NCBI GenBank assembly: GCA_910577735.1
Contig: CAJTOO010000025.1
Coordinates: forward strand, 1 to 47,883
Length of the DNA stretch: 47,883 nucleotides
Origin: an uncultured Lachnospiraceae bacterium
GTDB taxonomy: Bacteria; Bacillota; Clostridia; Lachnospirales; Lachnospiraceae
Direction: 5' to 3'
Notes under the pieces: model-generated
The model's input: only the letters and a program-made list of their open reading frames with translations
The model's database searches: none
Told to the model about the DNA's origin: nothing
In this document: one piece after another, positions 34,882 to 42,409 of the stretch
Numbering within the stretch: position 1 is the stretch's first letter
Layout of the letters: each line of letters begins with the position of its first letter
Program-made: the position numbers and the translations under genes

Positions 34882-36570
34882 CTATTCGGCAGATACAATA
34901 TAATAGTAAATAGGCTGACCGCCGTACTGTAATTCGATGTCGCAATCCGGGAATTTCTCTTCAATCTGTCCCTTCAGCTTCTCCGCATCCTCCTGGGCTA
35001 TCTCTGCACCATAATAGACACTGATCAATTCCATCTCCTCCGTCACCATGGCTTCCACCATCTTGAGCGCAACGTTGGATATGGCTGTTCCCACAGAGAG
35101 AATTCCTTTATCGCCAAGACCCATAAAATCACCCTGTCTGATTTCCTGTCCGTCAATATTGGTATCCCGCACCGCATAAGTGACTTGACCGGTTGCCACG
35201 CCTTTCATCTCTTCCAACATGGTCTCCGTGTTCTCCTCCACCGAAAGATCAGGCACATAATTGATCACAGCCGTAATGCCCTGAGGCACGGTCTTGGTTG
35301 GAATCACCACAATATCTTTATCTTTCACAAGTGACTGCGCCTGGTTTGCAGCCAGGATGATATTCTTATTATTCGGCAGAATGAATACGTGATCAGCATT
35401 CACCTTGTCGATAGCATTCAACATATCTTCCGTGCTGGGATTCATGGTCTGTCCGCCCTCAATAATATAGTCCACGCCCAGTCCCTTAAAGATTTCACCA
35501 ATGCCGTCACCTACGGATACCGCAATGAAGCCAACCTCTTTCTTAGGACCCGGAAGATCATCCTCTACTGGTTTAGCCTCTTCTTTCTGGGAGAGTTTGA
35601 ACAGTTTCTCCTGATGCTCTAACCGCATATTGTCAATCTTCATGTTAGACAGTGCACCATATTTCAACGCCTTCTGGATTGCCAGACCAGGATCGTTGGT
35701 ATGTACGTGCACTTTTACCACGTCCTCGTCCGCCACTACCACGATAGAGTCGCCAATAGATTCCAGATAAGCCTTAAAATCCATCTCTGTCTTAATATTA
35801 AACACCTTGTTCAGCATAATGATGAACTCGGTACAATAACCAAACTTAATCTCCGCATTGGCCTGCGCCTGGAAATCAGGCGCCCCGGATTTCGTTGTTG
35901 TCGCCGTATGGCCCGTCTTGTCAAGTGTCAGATCGATTTCCTTGCCAAGATAAGCATCATAAGCACCTTTTAAAACCTGCATCAGTCCTTGACCGCCCGA
36001 GTCAACAACGCCCGCCTGCTTTAAGACCGGCAAAAGCTCCGGTGTCTGTTCCAAAACCTCATCCGCATGAGCTATCACCTGAGATAAAAAATCTGAAAGA
36101 TCCGTAACACCTGCATCTGCAAGTTCCCTGGCCTTCGCAGCGCCGCCCTTGGCAACTGTAAGAATCGTGCCCTCCTTAGGCTTCATGACAGCCTTATATG
36201 CCGTCTCCACCGCCTTTTCAAAGGCTGAGGCAAGCACCGGGATCGTAATCTCCTGGCACTCCTTTACCCCCTTGGTGAAGCCTCTGAAAAGCTGGGATAA
36301 GATAACGCCGGAATTACCCCTGGCTCCCCGCAGGGAACCGGAAGAAATGGCCTTGCATAAAGATACCATATCGATATCTCCCATATCATAGAGTGTGGAA
36401 ACCTCCCTGGCCGCAGACATGATCGTCAGTGTCATATTGGTGCCTGTATCGCCATCCGGCACCGGAAATACATTCAATTCATTAATCCATTCTTTTTTGC
36501 TCTCGAGATTTTTGGCACCCGCCAGAAACATTTTCGCCATCAGCTTGGCATCTATCGCATTTGAATCCAC
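34882..36570 (-). CDS. fakA: fatty acid kinase ATP-binding subunit FakA (YloV, DAK2 domain)
   Basis: 562 residues from GTG 36570, with GGAGG ten bases upstream. N-terminal DhaL/DAK2 domain with NVFPVPDGDTGTNM (residues 33-46; Asp metal ligands), LRGARGNSGVILSQLFRG and DSGGQGL. C-terminal YloV domain with VHVHTNDPG and a PNNKNIILAANQA block. It phosphorylates fatty acids bound by DegV/FakB proteins so they can enter phospholipid synthesis. It lies 17 bases downstream of the Asp23 gene in the usual order. Confidence 0.95.
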   Translation of the reverse strand: MDSNAIDAKLMAKMFLAGAKNLESKKEWINELNVFPVPDGDTGTNMTLTIMSAAREVSTLYDMGDIDMVSLCKAISSGSLRGARGNSGVILSQLFRGFTKGVKECQEITIPVLASAFEKAVETAYKAVMKPKEGTILTVAKGGAAKARELADAGVTDLSDFLSQVIAHADEVLEQTPELLPVLKQAGVVDSGGQGLMQVLKGAYDAYLGKEIDLTLDKTGHTATTTKSGAPDFQAQANAEIKFGYCTEFIIMLNKVFNIKTEMDFKAYLESIGDSIVVVADEDVVKVHVHTNDPGLAIQKALKYGALSNMKIDNMRLEHQEKLFKLSQKEEAKPVEDDLPGPKKEVGFIAVSVGDGIGEIFKGLGVDYIIEGGQTMNPSTEDMLNAIDKVNADHVFILPNNKNIILAANQAQSLVKDKDIVVIPTKTVPQGITAVINYVPDLSVEENTETMLEEMKGVATGQVTYAVRDTNIDGQEIRQGDFMGLGDKGILSVGTAISNVALKMVEAMVTEEMELISVYYGAEIAQEDAEKLKGQIEEKFPDCDIELQYGGQPIYYYIVSAE

Positions 36571-36587
36571 CTTATTTGATCCTCCCT

Positions 36588-36947
36588 CTAGTCAATCACT
36601 TTCACACCTTCTACGAAGATGTTAATCTTTTCTATCTCAATCCCGGTAAACTCTTCCACCTTATATTTGACACTGTCTATCAGATTATCCGCCACTGCTA
36701 AAATACTCACCCCATAAGAGACGATGATATGAAAATTAAGTGTCAGCTTGTTATTGTTTAAAAGGACCTGAATCCCCCGGGTCATACTGTCTTTCTTCAG
36801 TAATTTGACCAGACCGTCCTTGACGCTCATGCTGGCCATACCGACAACACCAAAGCACTCCATCGCCACAGTCCCTGCAAACTGGGCAATCACTTCCTGA
36901 TCAATAGAAATATTTCCCATGTGGGTGTCCATCGAAGAGACTTTCAT
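36588..36947 (-). CDS. Asp23/Gls24 family envelope stress protein (YloU)
   Basis: 119 residues. The Asp23 fold is visible: GNISIDQEVIAQFAGTVAME, GVVGMASMSV, NFHIIVSYGVSILAVADNL, GIEIEKINIFVEGVKV. Family members are membrane-associated, alkaline-stress or envelope-linked proteins. AAGGAGG precedes the ATG. First gene of an operon with fakA; divergent from rpmB. Confidence 0.94.
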   Translation of the reverse strand: MKVSSMDTHMGNISIDQEVIAQFAGTVAMECFGVVGMASMSVKDGLVKLLKKDSMTRGIQVLLNNNKLTLNFHIIVSYGVSILAVADNLIDSVKYKVEEFTGIEIEKINIFVEGVKVID

Positions 36948-36982
36948 AGATTACCTCCTTATTATTCTAAACATATATTGCT

Positions 36983-36988
36983 ATTATA
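36983..36988 (-). promoter_or_regulatory. -10 box of asp23-fakA operon
   Basis: TATAAT on the minus strand, 36 bases upstream of the Asp23 ATG. No good -35 at 17 bases (TTTCAT only), so weak or activator-dependent. Confidence 0.45.
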
Positions 36989-37072
36989 ACCCGATATATC
37001 AAAAAATGAAACAGAAAATATACTATATTTACCAATAGCATAAATTTTATGCCCAAAATATGTAATTAATGC

Positions 37073-37101
37073 TTGCAATATGCTCTGCTTTCTGCTATTA
37101 T
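37073..37101 (+). promoter_or_regulatory. sigma-A promoter of rpmB
   Basis: TTGCAA (37073-37078), 17-base spacer, TATTAT (37096-37101). It gives a leader of about 100 bases to the rpmB start, which contains a two-hairpin repeat element. Confidence 0.75.
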
Positions 37102-37115
37102 ACAAATGTTGCATA

Positions 37116-37158
37116 AATCGAGTTATGTTCGATTACGAGACTCGCTTCGCGGCCTCGG
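37116..37158. repeat. two-hairpin palindromic element (copy C) in rpmB leader
   Basis: Plus-strand order: AATCGA, GTTATGT, TCGATT (37116-37134), then CGAGACTCGC, TTC, GCGGCCTCGG (37136-37158). The second hairpin in reverse, CCGAGGCCGCGAAGCG, is the same as the first 16 bases of copy A at 14607. It falls inside the predicted rpmB 5' untranslated region. Confidence 0.65.
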
Positions 37159-37206
37159 ATTTATTTTAAGAAATTCCTTATACTATAATTGTTAGGAGGT
37201 GCAAAG

Positions 37207-37392
37207 ATGGCTAAATGTGATATTTGTGGTAAGGGCGCTCATTTCGGAAATAACGTAAGCCATTCTCATAGAAGATCTAACAGAATTTGGAAGTCCAACA
37301 TTCAGAATGTTAAATGCAAAGTGAATGGCGCCAGCAAGAAACTGCACGTTTGTACACGTTGTTTAAGATCTGGCAAAGTAGAGCGCGCTTAA
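37207..37392 (+). CDS. rpmB: ribosomal protein L28 (bL28)
   Basis: 61 residues starting at ATG 37207 behind a perfect AGGAGGT; the open frame begins earlier at a TTG without role. Cys4, Cys7, Cys49 and Cys52 make two CX2C pairs (zinc-binding form of L28). HSHRRSNRIWKSNIQ is the usual core. A single-gene transcript with promoter and terminator, divergent from asp23. Confidence 0.97.
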   Translation: MAKCDICGKGAHFGNNVSHSHRRSNRIWKSNIQNVKCKVNGASKKLHVCTRCLRSGKVERA

Positions 37393-37416
37393 TCTTCAAT
37401 TTATAATGAATGTACG

Positions 37417-37446
37417 AAAGACCAATCCATATGGACTGGTCTTTTT
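37417..37446 (+). terminator. intrinsic terminator of rpmB (and opposite J-protein gene)
   Basis: AAAGACCAATCC (37417-37428), ATAT, GGACTGGTCTTT (37433-37444), one mismatch, then TTGTT. The hairpin is A-rich upstream, so it may serve convergent transcription too. Confidence 0.9.
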
Positions 37447-37480
37447 GTTAAAAATAAATGTCCTGCAAAATGCCGAATCA

Positions 37481-38020
37481 CTAGGCCTGCTTAAAGCCTT
37501 CATACTCTCTCTTCAGATTCTCATATTCTCTGTTGATTTTCTGGATTATCTGGGTATCCCCCGCCAGGTTGTCCGGATGAAAAATCTTTGTCAGATCCTT
37601 ATACCGTTTCTTGAGTGCCAGAGGATTTTTCACACCATGGAAAAACACGGATACCTCTGATCCCCCATCATACACGCCGTACTCTTCCAGAAATTCCTTT
37701 TCCGCCGCAAGTCTTGCCCACTCCTTGTCAAGACGTCTGCGGTCAATATCAAGCTGCTGAAATCCGTTCTGCAAAATCTCCAGCTTCTTGGCAAAGAACT
37801 GACTGTCTTCTTTCAACCGCTGCTGTTCACTGGATATCTTGCGGTTCAAAACTTTCATTTCTTCCTGAAACTGCACCTTTTCCTGGAGAATCTTCTCCTG
37901 CATCTGCTCTAACTCTTTCGCTGCCGTCGCCAGACGGATATTCTCCCGAAAAAGCCAGGCCTTCAACTCCTGCAGTTCACCCTCAGAGCCGTGCACCAGT
38001 ATCTCTTCAAATTTTTCCAT
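37481..38020 (-). CDS. DnaJ-domain protein with long coiled coil
   Basis: 179 residues. Residues about 15-110 are a charged heptad coiled coil (many Glu, Lys, Gln, Leu). The C terminus (about 125-175) is a J-domain with LTKIFHPDNL, the HPD motif. So the J-domain is at the C terminus, not the N terminus as in DnaJ. It could recruit DnaK to a coiled-coil partner; the partner is unknown. It ends the operon beginning at the 46-residue protein, 29 bases upstream. Confidence 0.88.
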   Translation of the reverse strand: MEKFEEILVHGSEGELQELKAWLFRENIRLATAAKELEQMQEKILQEKVQFQEEMKVLNRKISSEQQRLKEDSQFFAKKLEILQNGFQQLDIDRRRLDKEWARLAAEKEFLEEYGVYDGGSEVSVFFHGVKNPLALKKRYKDLTKIFHPDNLAGDTQIIQKINREYENLKREYEGFKQA

Positions 38021-38048
38021 AGTACTCCTCAGTCATTTCAATCAGACA

Positions 38049-38189
38049 TTAATCACAGCAAAAAAAATTGTACCCTATCAGCATAAGCAAAACAATCAGC
38101 ACCAACCCCACAAACCGATTCGTCAAAAATAGCATGACTAACATTCCACAGGCGACACAAAGTGCGATAAAACCGATCATTTTCTTCAT
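38049..38189 (-). CDS. 46-residue hydrophobic membrane protein, unknown
   Basis: Read from the minus strand: ATG AAG AAA ATG ATC ... to TAA. The product starts MKKMIGFIALCVACGMLVML and ends YNFFCCD: two hydrophobic helices joined by TNRF, with a cysteine pair near the C terminus. AGGGA lies nine bases before the ATG. It lies 28 bases before the J-domain gene and below the usual ORF length cut-off. No family known to me. Topology, ribosome site and spacing support it. Confidence 0.65.
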   Translation of the reverse strand: MKKMIGFIALCVACGMLVMLFLTNRFVGLVLIVLLMLIGYNFFCCD

Positions 38190-38265
38190 ATGCTGCTATC
38201 CCTGTTTATACTCTTACTATACTATATGATCTTTTCCCCAAAATGATTCAAAGGCCATGCTGCCT

Positions 38266-38658
38266 TTACTGGTCCTGTTCCGGGAATGCAATATCCACTG
38301 CCGCATCATCCTCAATCATTTCTTCTTTCGGAGCCGTGAACTTCTCCACAATATCCGGTATCATATCCAATACCTTGGTGACAGTATCCTGATTCTTGAT
38401 ATTCACAAGTTTGGTGGAACCATTCTTGATCACAAGCACTGCACTTGGCGTCATCTTGGCAGAGAAACCGCCGCCACCGCCGTTTTTCTTATCATCGGCA
38501 CTTGCTCCTGCACCCACGCCGAAACTCACATCAACCAATGGCAAAATGATCGTATCCCCTATCTTGGTGGCATCACCAACCACTGTCTTTGTACCAATTA
38601 CAGCATTCATACCCTTCATCAGGGATTCTATCACACCTGTAAAATTATTTTCTGCCAT
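38266..38658 (-). CDS. gerW: GerW/YtfJ family spore protein
   Basis: 130 residues. Motifs TVVGDATKIGDTIILPLVDV, VSFGVGAGAS and GGGGGFSAKMTPSAVLVI are diagnostic. In Bacillus, YtfJ/GerW is a sporulation protein needed for normal germination. Its ATG overlaps the DUF2953 stop by one base (TAATG), so the two are translationally coupled. Its presence marks a spore-forming lineage. Confidence 0.95.
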   Translation of the reverse strand: MAENNFTGVIESLMKGMNAVIGTKTVVGDATKIGDTIILPLVDVSFGVGAGASADDKKNGGGGGFSAKMTPSAVLVIKNGSTKLVNIKNQDTVTKVLDMIPDIVEKFTAPKEEMIEDDAAVDIAFPEQDQ

Positions 38659-39674
38659 TATACTGCCTCCTTCTTTAATAACTTAAGCAACTTTTTAATA
38701 TCTTGATTGAAATAGATTCTCACCGCTACCCGCAGGAAGGTCCAGAAACGGATTCTGCCTTTGATATACACCCGGCCTTCTATGCGCTTTCTCTCAAAAT
38801 CTCCCACCACATCCACTTGCCCGCCCAGAACGGGATACAACATGCCGCAGATGGAAAGTATCTTTCCGGTGGCTGCCGGATCATCCATGCCGACAATCAG
38901 TTTCGCTTCAAACTTCTGTGGTTTGAGACTCTTAAGAATTGCAGTCAGTTCACCTTTACAAAGTCTGAAAGACCTCTGAAAGATATCACTTTCCACAACA
39001 TCTTTGTAATATTGTATAGTATCCGATATAGATTTCATTTTATCACACAAACGCTGGATTGTGTACTGTATATTTTCAAACAGACTCTTAATTTTGTGTA
39101 TGATTTTCTTGATGATCTCAGGCAGGGCTCGCAGCTTGTCCATAAAAGATGGTGTCTTATCAGACTTTGGTACATCACCCTCTGTTTGCAGCTCCACTTC
39201 CTGATCGGAAGACTGCTTTTCCGTCTTCAGGATGGCAGCCTTGTTTTCATCTTCTGCCTTGTCATGTTCTGCTTTGCCATCTTCTGCTTTTTCTCCTTCT
39301 ATTTTTTCATCTTCAGTTTTTTTACCTTTCCGAACTGCACTTTTTTTGCTTTTAGGCAGGTTTTTCTCCTGTTTTGCTTCCTGTTTCGTTTCGCCTTTTT
39401 CACTGGGCATTTTCAGGATGGTAAAGATCATAATCCGCACCCGCACCATCACCTCTGCCGGATACCGGATGAGAATGTTCAGAAAGTGCAAAAGCCAGGT
39501 TATTTTTACCCGCACCACCACTGGCGGCTGATTCTCTCCCTCTTTTCTGGTAATCTCAATCCGGTAACGCACTGGTACAAAAAGGACACTGCACAATGCC
39601 AGTAAAAGGATTCCCAATAGGCATAACAACACAATCCCTATGATTTTTAGAATAAGCAATATGATATGTAACAT
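38658..39674 (-). CDS. DUF2953 membrane protein upstream of gerW
   Basis: 338 residues from the ATG at 39674, which follows TTGGAG; an earlier ORF start at 39734 has no ribosome site. There is an N-terminal hydrophobic segment (about 1-30). A long charged low-complexity middle with repeats of EKAEDGKAE type (about 100-170) leads to a helical segment and a DUF2953-type C terminus (GMDDPAATGKILSICGMLYP and QVDVVGDFERKRIEGRVYIKG). The family accompanies YtfJ in spore formers; function unknown. The charged insertion is variable between species. Confidence 0.85.
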   Translation of the reverse strand: MLHIILLILKIIGIVLLCLLGILLLALCSVLFVPVRYRIEITRKEGENQPPVVVRVKITWLLHFLNILIRYPAEVMVRVRIMIFTILKMPSEKGETKQEAKQEKNLPKSKKSAVRKGKKTEDEKIEGEKAEDGKAEHDKAEDENKAAILKTEKQSSDQEVELQTEGDVPKSDKTPSFMDKLRALPEIIKKIIHKIKSLFENIQYTIQRLCDKMKSISDTIQYYKDVVESDIFQRSFRLCKGELTAILKSLKPQKFEAKLIVGMDDPAATGKILSICGMLYPVLGGQVDVVGDFERKRIEGRVYIKGRIRFWTFLRVAVRIYFNQDIKKLLKLLKKEAV

Positions 39675-39753
39675 TTTTTCTCCAACAACGCCAAATACAC
39701 TTAAAAGGCAGGCGGCTAAATACTTGTCCGGCACTTGGCTGTTCTATTCACCT

Positions 39754-40077
39754 TTATTTGAAACTGGCCATATCATCCACAGCCAGATAAGCCGTCAGAT
39801 CTGCCTGACCAGTTGCCTCTACAGCCTCCTGCGCAATCTTTTGAATCAGGGCAAAGGCTTCATACTGACTGCCTGCTATCCCCAGGATGGCCGGCGGATT
39901 TTCCTTATAAAACCATTGCTGCAGCATCAGACTGTGATAGATCTCCAGCTGGTTTTGATCCCTCGCATAGACGATCACATAGATACCCGGCTGCTTTTTA
40001 TATTTCTTGAGTTTTTTAATAATCTTATCAGGTTTATGAATAGTCTCCCCAATATAGAGATTTTTATAAAATTTCAT
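39754..40077 (-). CDS. unrecognised 107-residue protein
   Basis: Soluble, basic N terminus (KPDKIIKKLKKYKKQPG) then hydrophobic strand IYVIVYARD and QLEIYHSLMLQQ. C terminus has ILGIAGSQYEAFALIQKIAQEA, an alpha/beta pattern. No family recognised. It is the most upstream gene of the DUF2953-gerW-J-domain strand (80 bases before DUF2953) and is divergent from the HD-GYP gene. Confidence 0.75.
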   Translation of the reverse strand: MKFYKNLYIGETIHKPDKIIKKLKKYKKQPGIYVIVYARDQNQLEIYHSLMLQQWFYKENPPAILGIAGSQYEAFALIQKIAQEAVEATGQADLTAYLAVDDMASFK

Positions 40078-40245
40078 GTAGTTCCCCTGCCATATTACAA
40101 TAAATTCAGGACAATCAGCTTAAAGACTACGAGCCTGCGTCTATTCTATCACATTTTCATAAAATAAAACAGAACATCTTACACTTTGCCCATGTCAGTC
40201 ATCTGCTTTCCGGAAACCATCTGAAAATATGCATGTATTTCAGGG

Positions 40246-40274
40246 TTTTCAAGGGATTTGTTTTCTGCTATCAT
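40246..40274 (+). promoter_or_regulatory. likely sigma-A promoter of HD-GYP gene
   Basis: TTTTCA (40246-40251), 17-base spacer, TATCAT (40269-40274), seven bases before the AGGAGGGG ribosome site, so the leader is very short. Confidence 0.45.
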
Positions 40275-40294
40275 AAAATCAGGAGGGGATGCTT

Positions 40295-41353
40295 ATGAAG
40301 AATGTAGCACGTATGGCTCTGGAAAATGGCATGGTAATCGGTGAAGATATTTACAGTTATCAGAATGAACTGCTTTATCCAAAAGATACTGTCGTAACAC
40401 AGAAGGTGATCGCCAGACTGGCCCGCCATTCCATCATCTGTGTGGCAATCAAGGAAGAAATCGACTATGCCACCACACATTTTGAGAAGGTGCGGCTCAG
40501 CAGTGAATTTAAATATTTTGAATTTACCTATAATGACTGTATGCCCGTCTATGAAAAGCTGATGACGGATCTTGTGGAAAAGGGCGTCCCGGTACGTATG
40601 AATAAGCTGATGGAACTGTATGTCAAAATCACTTCCTGTGCCCGAAGCGGTGAGCAGCTTCTGGATTTTCTCTATAATATGCTGCCAAGAGAAGATGCCA
40701 TGACCCATGCCCACTGTTTAAATTCCGCGCTGATTGCCGGGGTTTTCGGCACCTGGTGGCGTCTCTCCAAGGAAGATATCTTCCTATTGATTCAGTGCGG
40801 CTTTTTGTATGATATCGGTAAACTGAAACTGCCCCAGGAACTGCTCTGGAAACCGGATAAACTGACTGAGCTGGAATATACCAAGCTGAAAACCCACACC
40901 ATGCTGGGGTTTGATCTGTTGAAAGACCAGCATGTAAATGAACACGTGATCAAAGCCACTCTCATGCACCACGAACGCTGTGACGGTTCCGGATATCCCT
41001 CCAGGCTGCAAATTGATAAGATTGATATCTTTGCCCGCTATATTGCTGTCATAGATGCCTATGAAGCCATGACTTCTGCCAGAACCTACAGGCAGTCATT
41101 AAATCCCTTCCAGGTGATCGAGAATTTCGAGAAAGATGGCTATGTAAAATTTGACGAAGCCATTCTCAGACCGATACTCTATCATATTGCCTCCACACAG
41201 CTTACCTTCAATGTACGGCTCAGCAACGATGTGGAAGCAAAGATCATGGAAATCAACAAGGCTGCTCTGTCAAGGCCGCTGTTACAGACAGAAGATGGAA
41301 CACAAATCGACCTTTCCCTACAGCCTGCTCTCAAGATTGTCGCAATCTACTAG
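40295..41353 (+). CDS. HD-GYP domain protein with altered HD motif
   Basis: 352 residues from the ATG at 40295 behind AGGAGGGG. The N-terminal ~120 residues are unassigned. The C-terminal half is HD-GYP: HHERCDGSGYP (residues 225-235), then DAYEAMTSARTYR, all present. The HD motif itself, usually (L/F)LHDIGK, reads FLYDIGKLKLP: His is replaced by Tyr at residue 172. HD-GYP proteins hydrolyse cyclic di-GMP at a metal centre; loss of this His could weaken catalysis or turn it into a sensor. It stands alone, divergent from the DUF2953 strand. Confidence 0.9.
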   Translation: MKNVARMALENGMVIGEDIYSYQNELLYPKDTVVTQKVIARLARHSIICVAIKEEIDYATTHFEKVRLSSEFKYFEFTYNDCMPVYEKLMTDLVEKGVPVRMNKLMELYVKITSCARSGEQLLDFLYNMLPREDAMTHAHCLNSALIAGVFGTWWRLSKEDIFLLIQCGFLYDIGKLKLPQELLWKPDKLTELEYTKLKTHTMLGFDLLKDQHVNEHVIKATLMHHERCDGSGYPSRLQIDKIDIFARYIAVIDAYEAMTSARTYRQSLNPFQVIENFEKDGYVKFDEAILRPILYHIASTQLTFNVRLSNDVEAKIMEINKAALSRPLLQTEDGTQIDLSLQPALKIVAIY

Positions 41354-41413
41354 TGCACGGACATATTGATATTGAATTTAAGGAGCTTAAATGTTTTAGA
41401 ACATGCCGGCAAA

Positions 41414-41454
41414 GTAAACGCCGTTTCCAAAGAGGACTAGGAAACGGCGTTTAC
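41414..41454. repeat. 15-bp perfect hairpin after HD-GYP gene
   Basis: GTAAACGCCGTTTCC (41414-41428), 11-base loop, GGAAACGGCGTTTAC (41440-41454). Sixty bases after the HD-GYP stop. No T run follows on either strand, so it is stronger as a structured repeat than as a terminator. Confidence 0.8.
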
Positions 41455-41496
41455 AAATCGCAATCTCTTTCCGTGCCCGGACGCTAGCCATGTTTA

Positions 41497-41538
41497 CCTC
41501 CGTTTCGGTGTTTGGTGAATGGGCTGCCGAAACGGAGG
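41497..41538. repeat. 12-bp perfect hairpin in 41.4-41.9 kb gap
   Basis: CCTCCGTTTCGG (41497-41508), 18-base loop, CCGAAACGGAGG (41527-41538). The gap from 41354 to 41932 holds this, the hairpin above, A/T-rich sequence with no credible gene, and the terminator below. Confidence 0.75.
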
Positions 41539-41812
41539 CGGCGGGGAACGGCACCGGGGACAGAAATGCGCCCAAACAGCATGGTGCTATTCGCACGCAT
41601 GAAATATAACTATCGTTTTTGGATTGAATTATTTCACATTGATTGCCGGAATTACCCTTCCAAGGGGGCTGGCTTTTTTAACGGTTCAGATAGTTGGATA
41701 ATAAATAGAGACACAGTGATACCTCTCAATGCTTTTAAGCATTTGATACCGCCATATCCTTGAAAAAGGGTGACTTTAACACACCCTCCATATATTCGAT
41801 TTTTCGCAAAGA

Positions 41813-41845
41813 AAAACGGCGGCTTTGATTTTATTCAAAACCGCC
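41813..41845 (-). terminator. intrinsic terminator of the 155-residue gene
   Basis: On the minus strand GGCGGTTTTGA (41845-41835) pairs with TCAAAGCCGCC (41828-41818), with one G-U pair and a short loop, followed by GTTTTTC. Lies 88 bases past the stop of the gene ending at 41933. Confidence 0.8.
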
Positions 41846-41932
41846 ATTAGGCTATCTTTATTCTGTCGGGCGCATGAAAACTTTGCCGCCGAACAACGGT
41901 TTTTTTATTTTCCGTTGGGCGGTTTTATCATT

Positions 41933-42400
41933 TTACTGCAACAGTTCATTTTGTAAAAATCTTTTGATATAAGGTGTGCTTTCTTCGGTTATAGAAGGCA
42001 TGAACGCCATATATCTACATTTTTGATAGCGTTCCTTATCCATGATGAAGTCATATCCCATAACACATTTAGGATTGCAGTCATTAGGATTCACAAGGCG
42101 TTTGCAGACAGACGCTTTTGCAATTTCTTTTTTCATCTTTGCCGGAAGCGTCTCTAAAAACCCCATGTACTCATTAAGATGCTGTGGGAAAATTCTAATC
42201 TTTATTCCCGTTTTTCTGCAAACGAAAGTGGCTAATGTCTTTTTTGTATTCCGAAAAAGATAGGAAACAGTAAAACCGCTTTTAGCTGTTTTGATTTCAC
42301 GTTTGCAGTTGCTATCCAGAAGAAGATTATTTATATCTTCTACAAGATTTCTGCTTGCACCGGTAGTCTCTAAAAATTCATCATAATTTTTATCTGTCAT
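41933..42400 (-). CDS. unrecognised cysteine-containing protein, AraC-linked
   Basis: 155 residues. A central basic region (TKKTLATFVCRKTGIKIRIF) resembles a DNA- or nucleotide-contacting domain in composition only. The C-terminal part has clustered cysteines (VCKRLVNPNDCNPKCVMGYD and KCRYMAF), a possible metal site. No family recognised. It begins nine bases after the AraC gene, so it is co-transcribed. A/T-rich codons contrast with the housekeeping genes to the left. Confidence 0.75.
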   Translation of the reverse strand: MTDKNYDEFLETTGASRNLVEDINNLLLDSNCKREIKTAKSGFTVSYLFRNTKKTLATFVCRKTGIKIRIFPQHLNEYMGFLETLPAKMKKEIAKASVCKRLVNPNDCNPKCVMGYDFIMDKERYQKCRYMAFMPSITEESTPYIKRFLQNELLQ

Positions 42401-42409
42401 GTTGTAACC

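Noticed and set aside
41396..41596. Minus-strand frame of 66 codons in the 41.4-41.9 kb gap
   Set aside because: Made mostly of the two palindromes; no ribosome site; no credible protein features.
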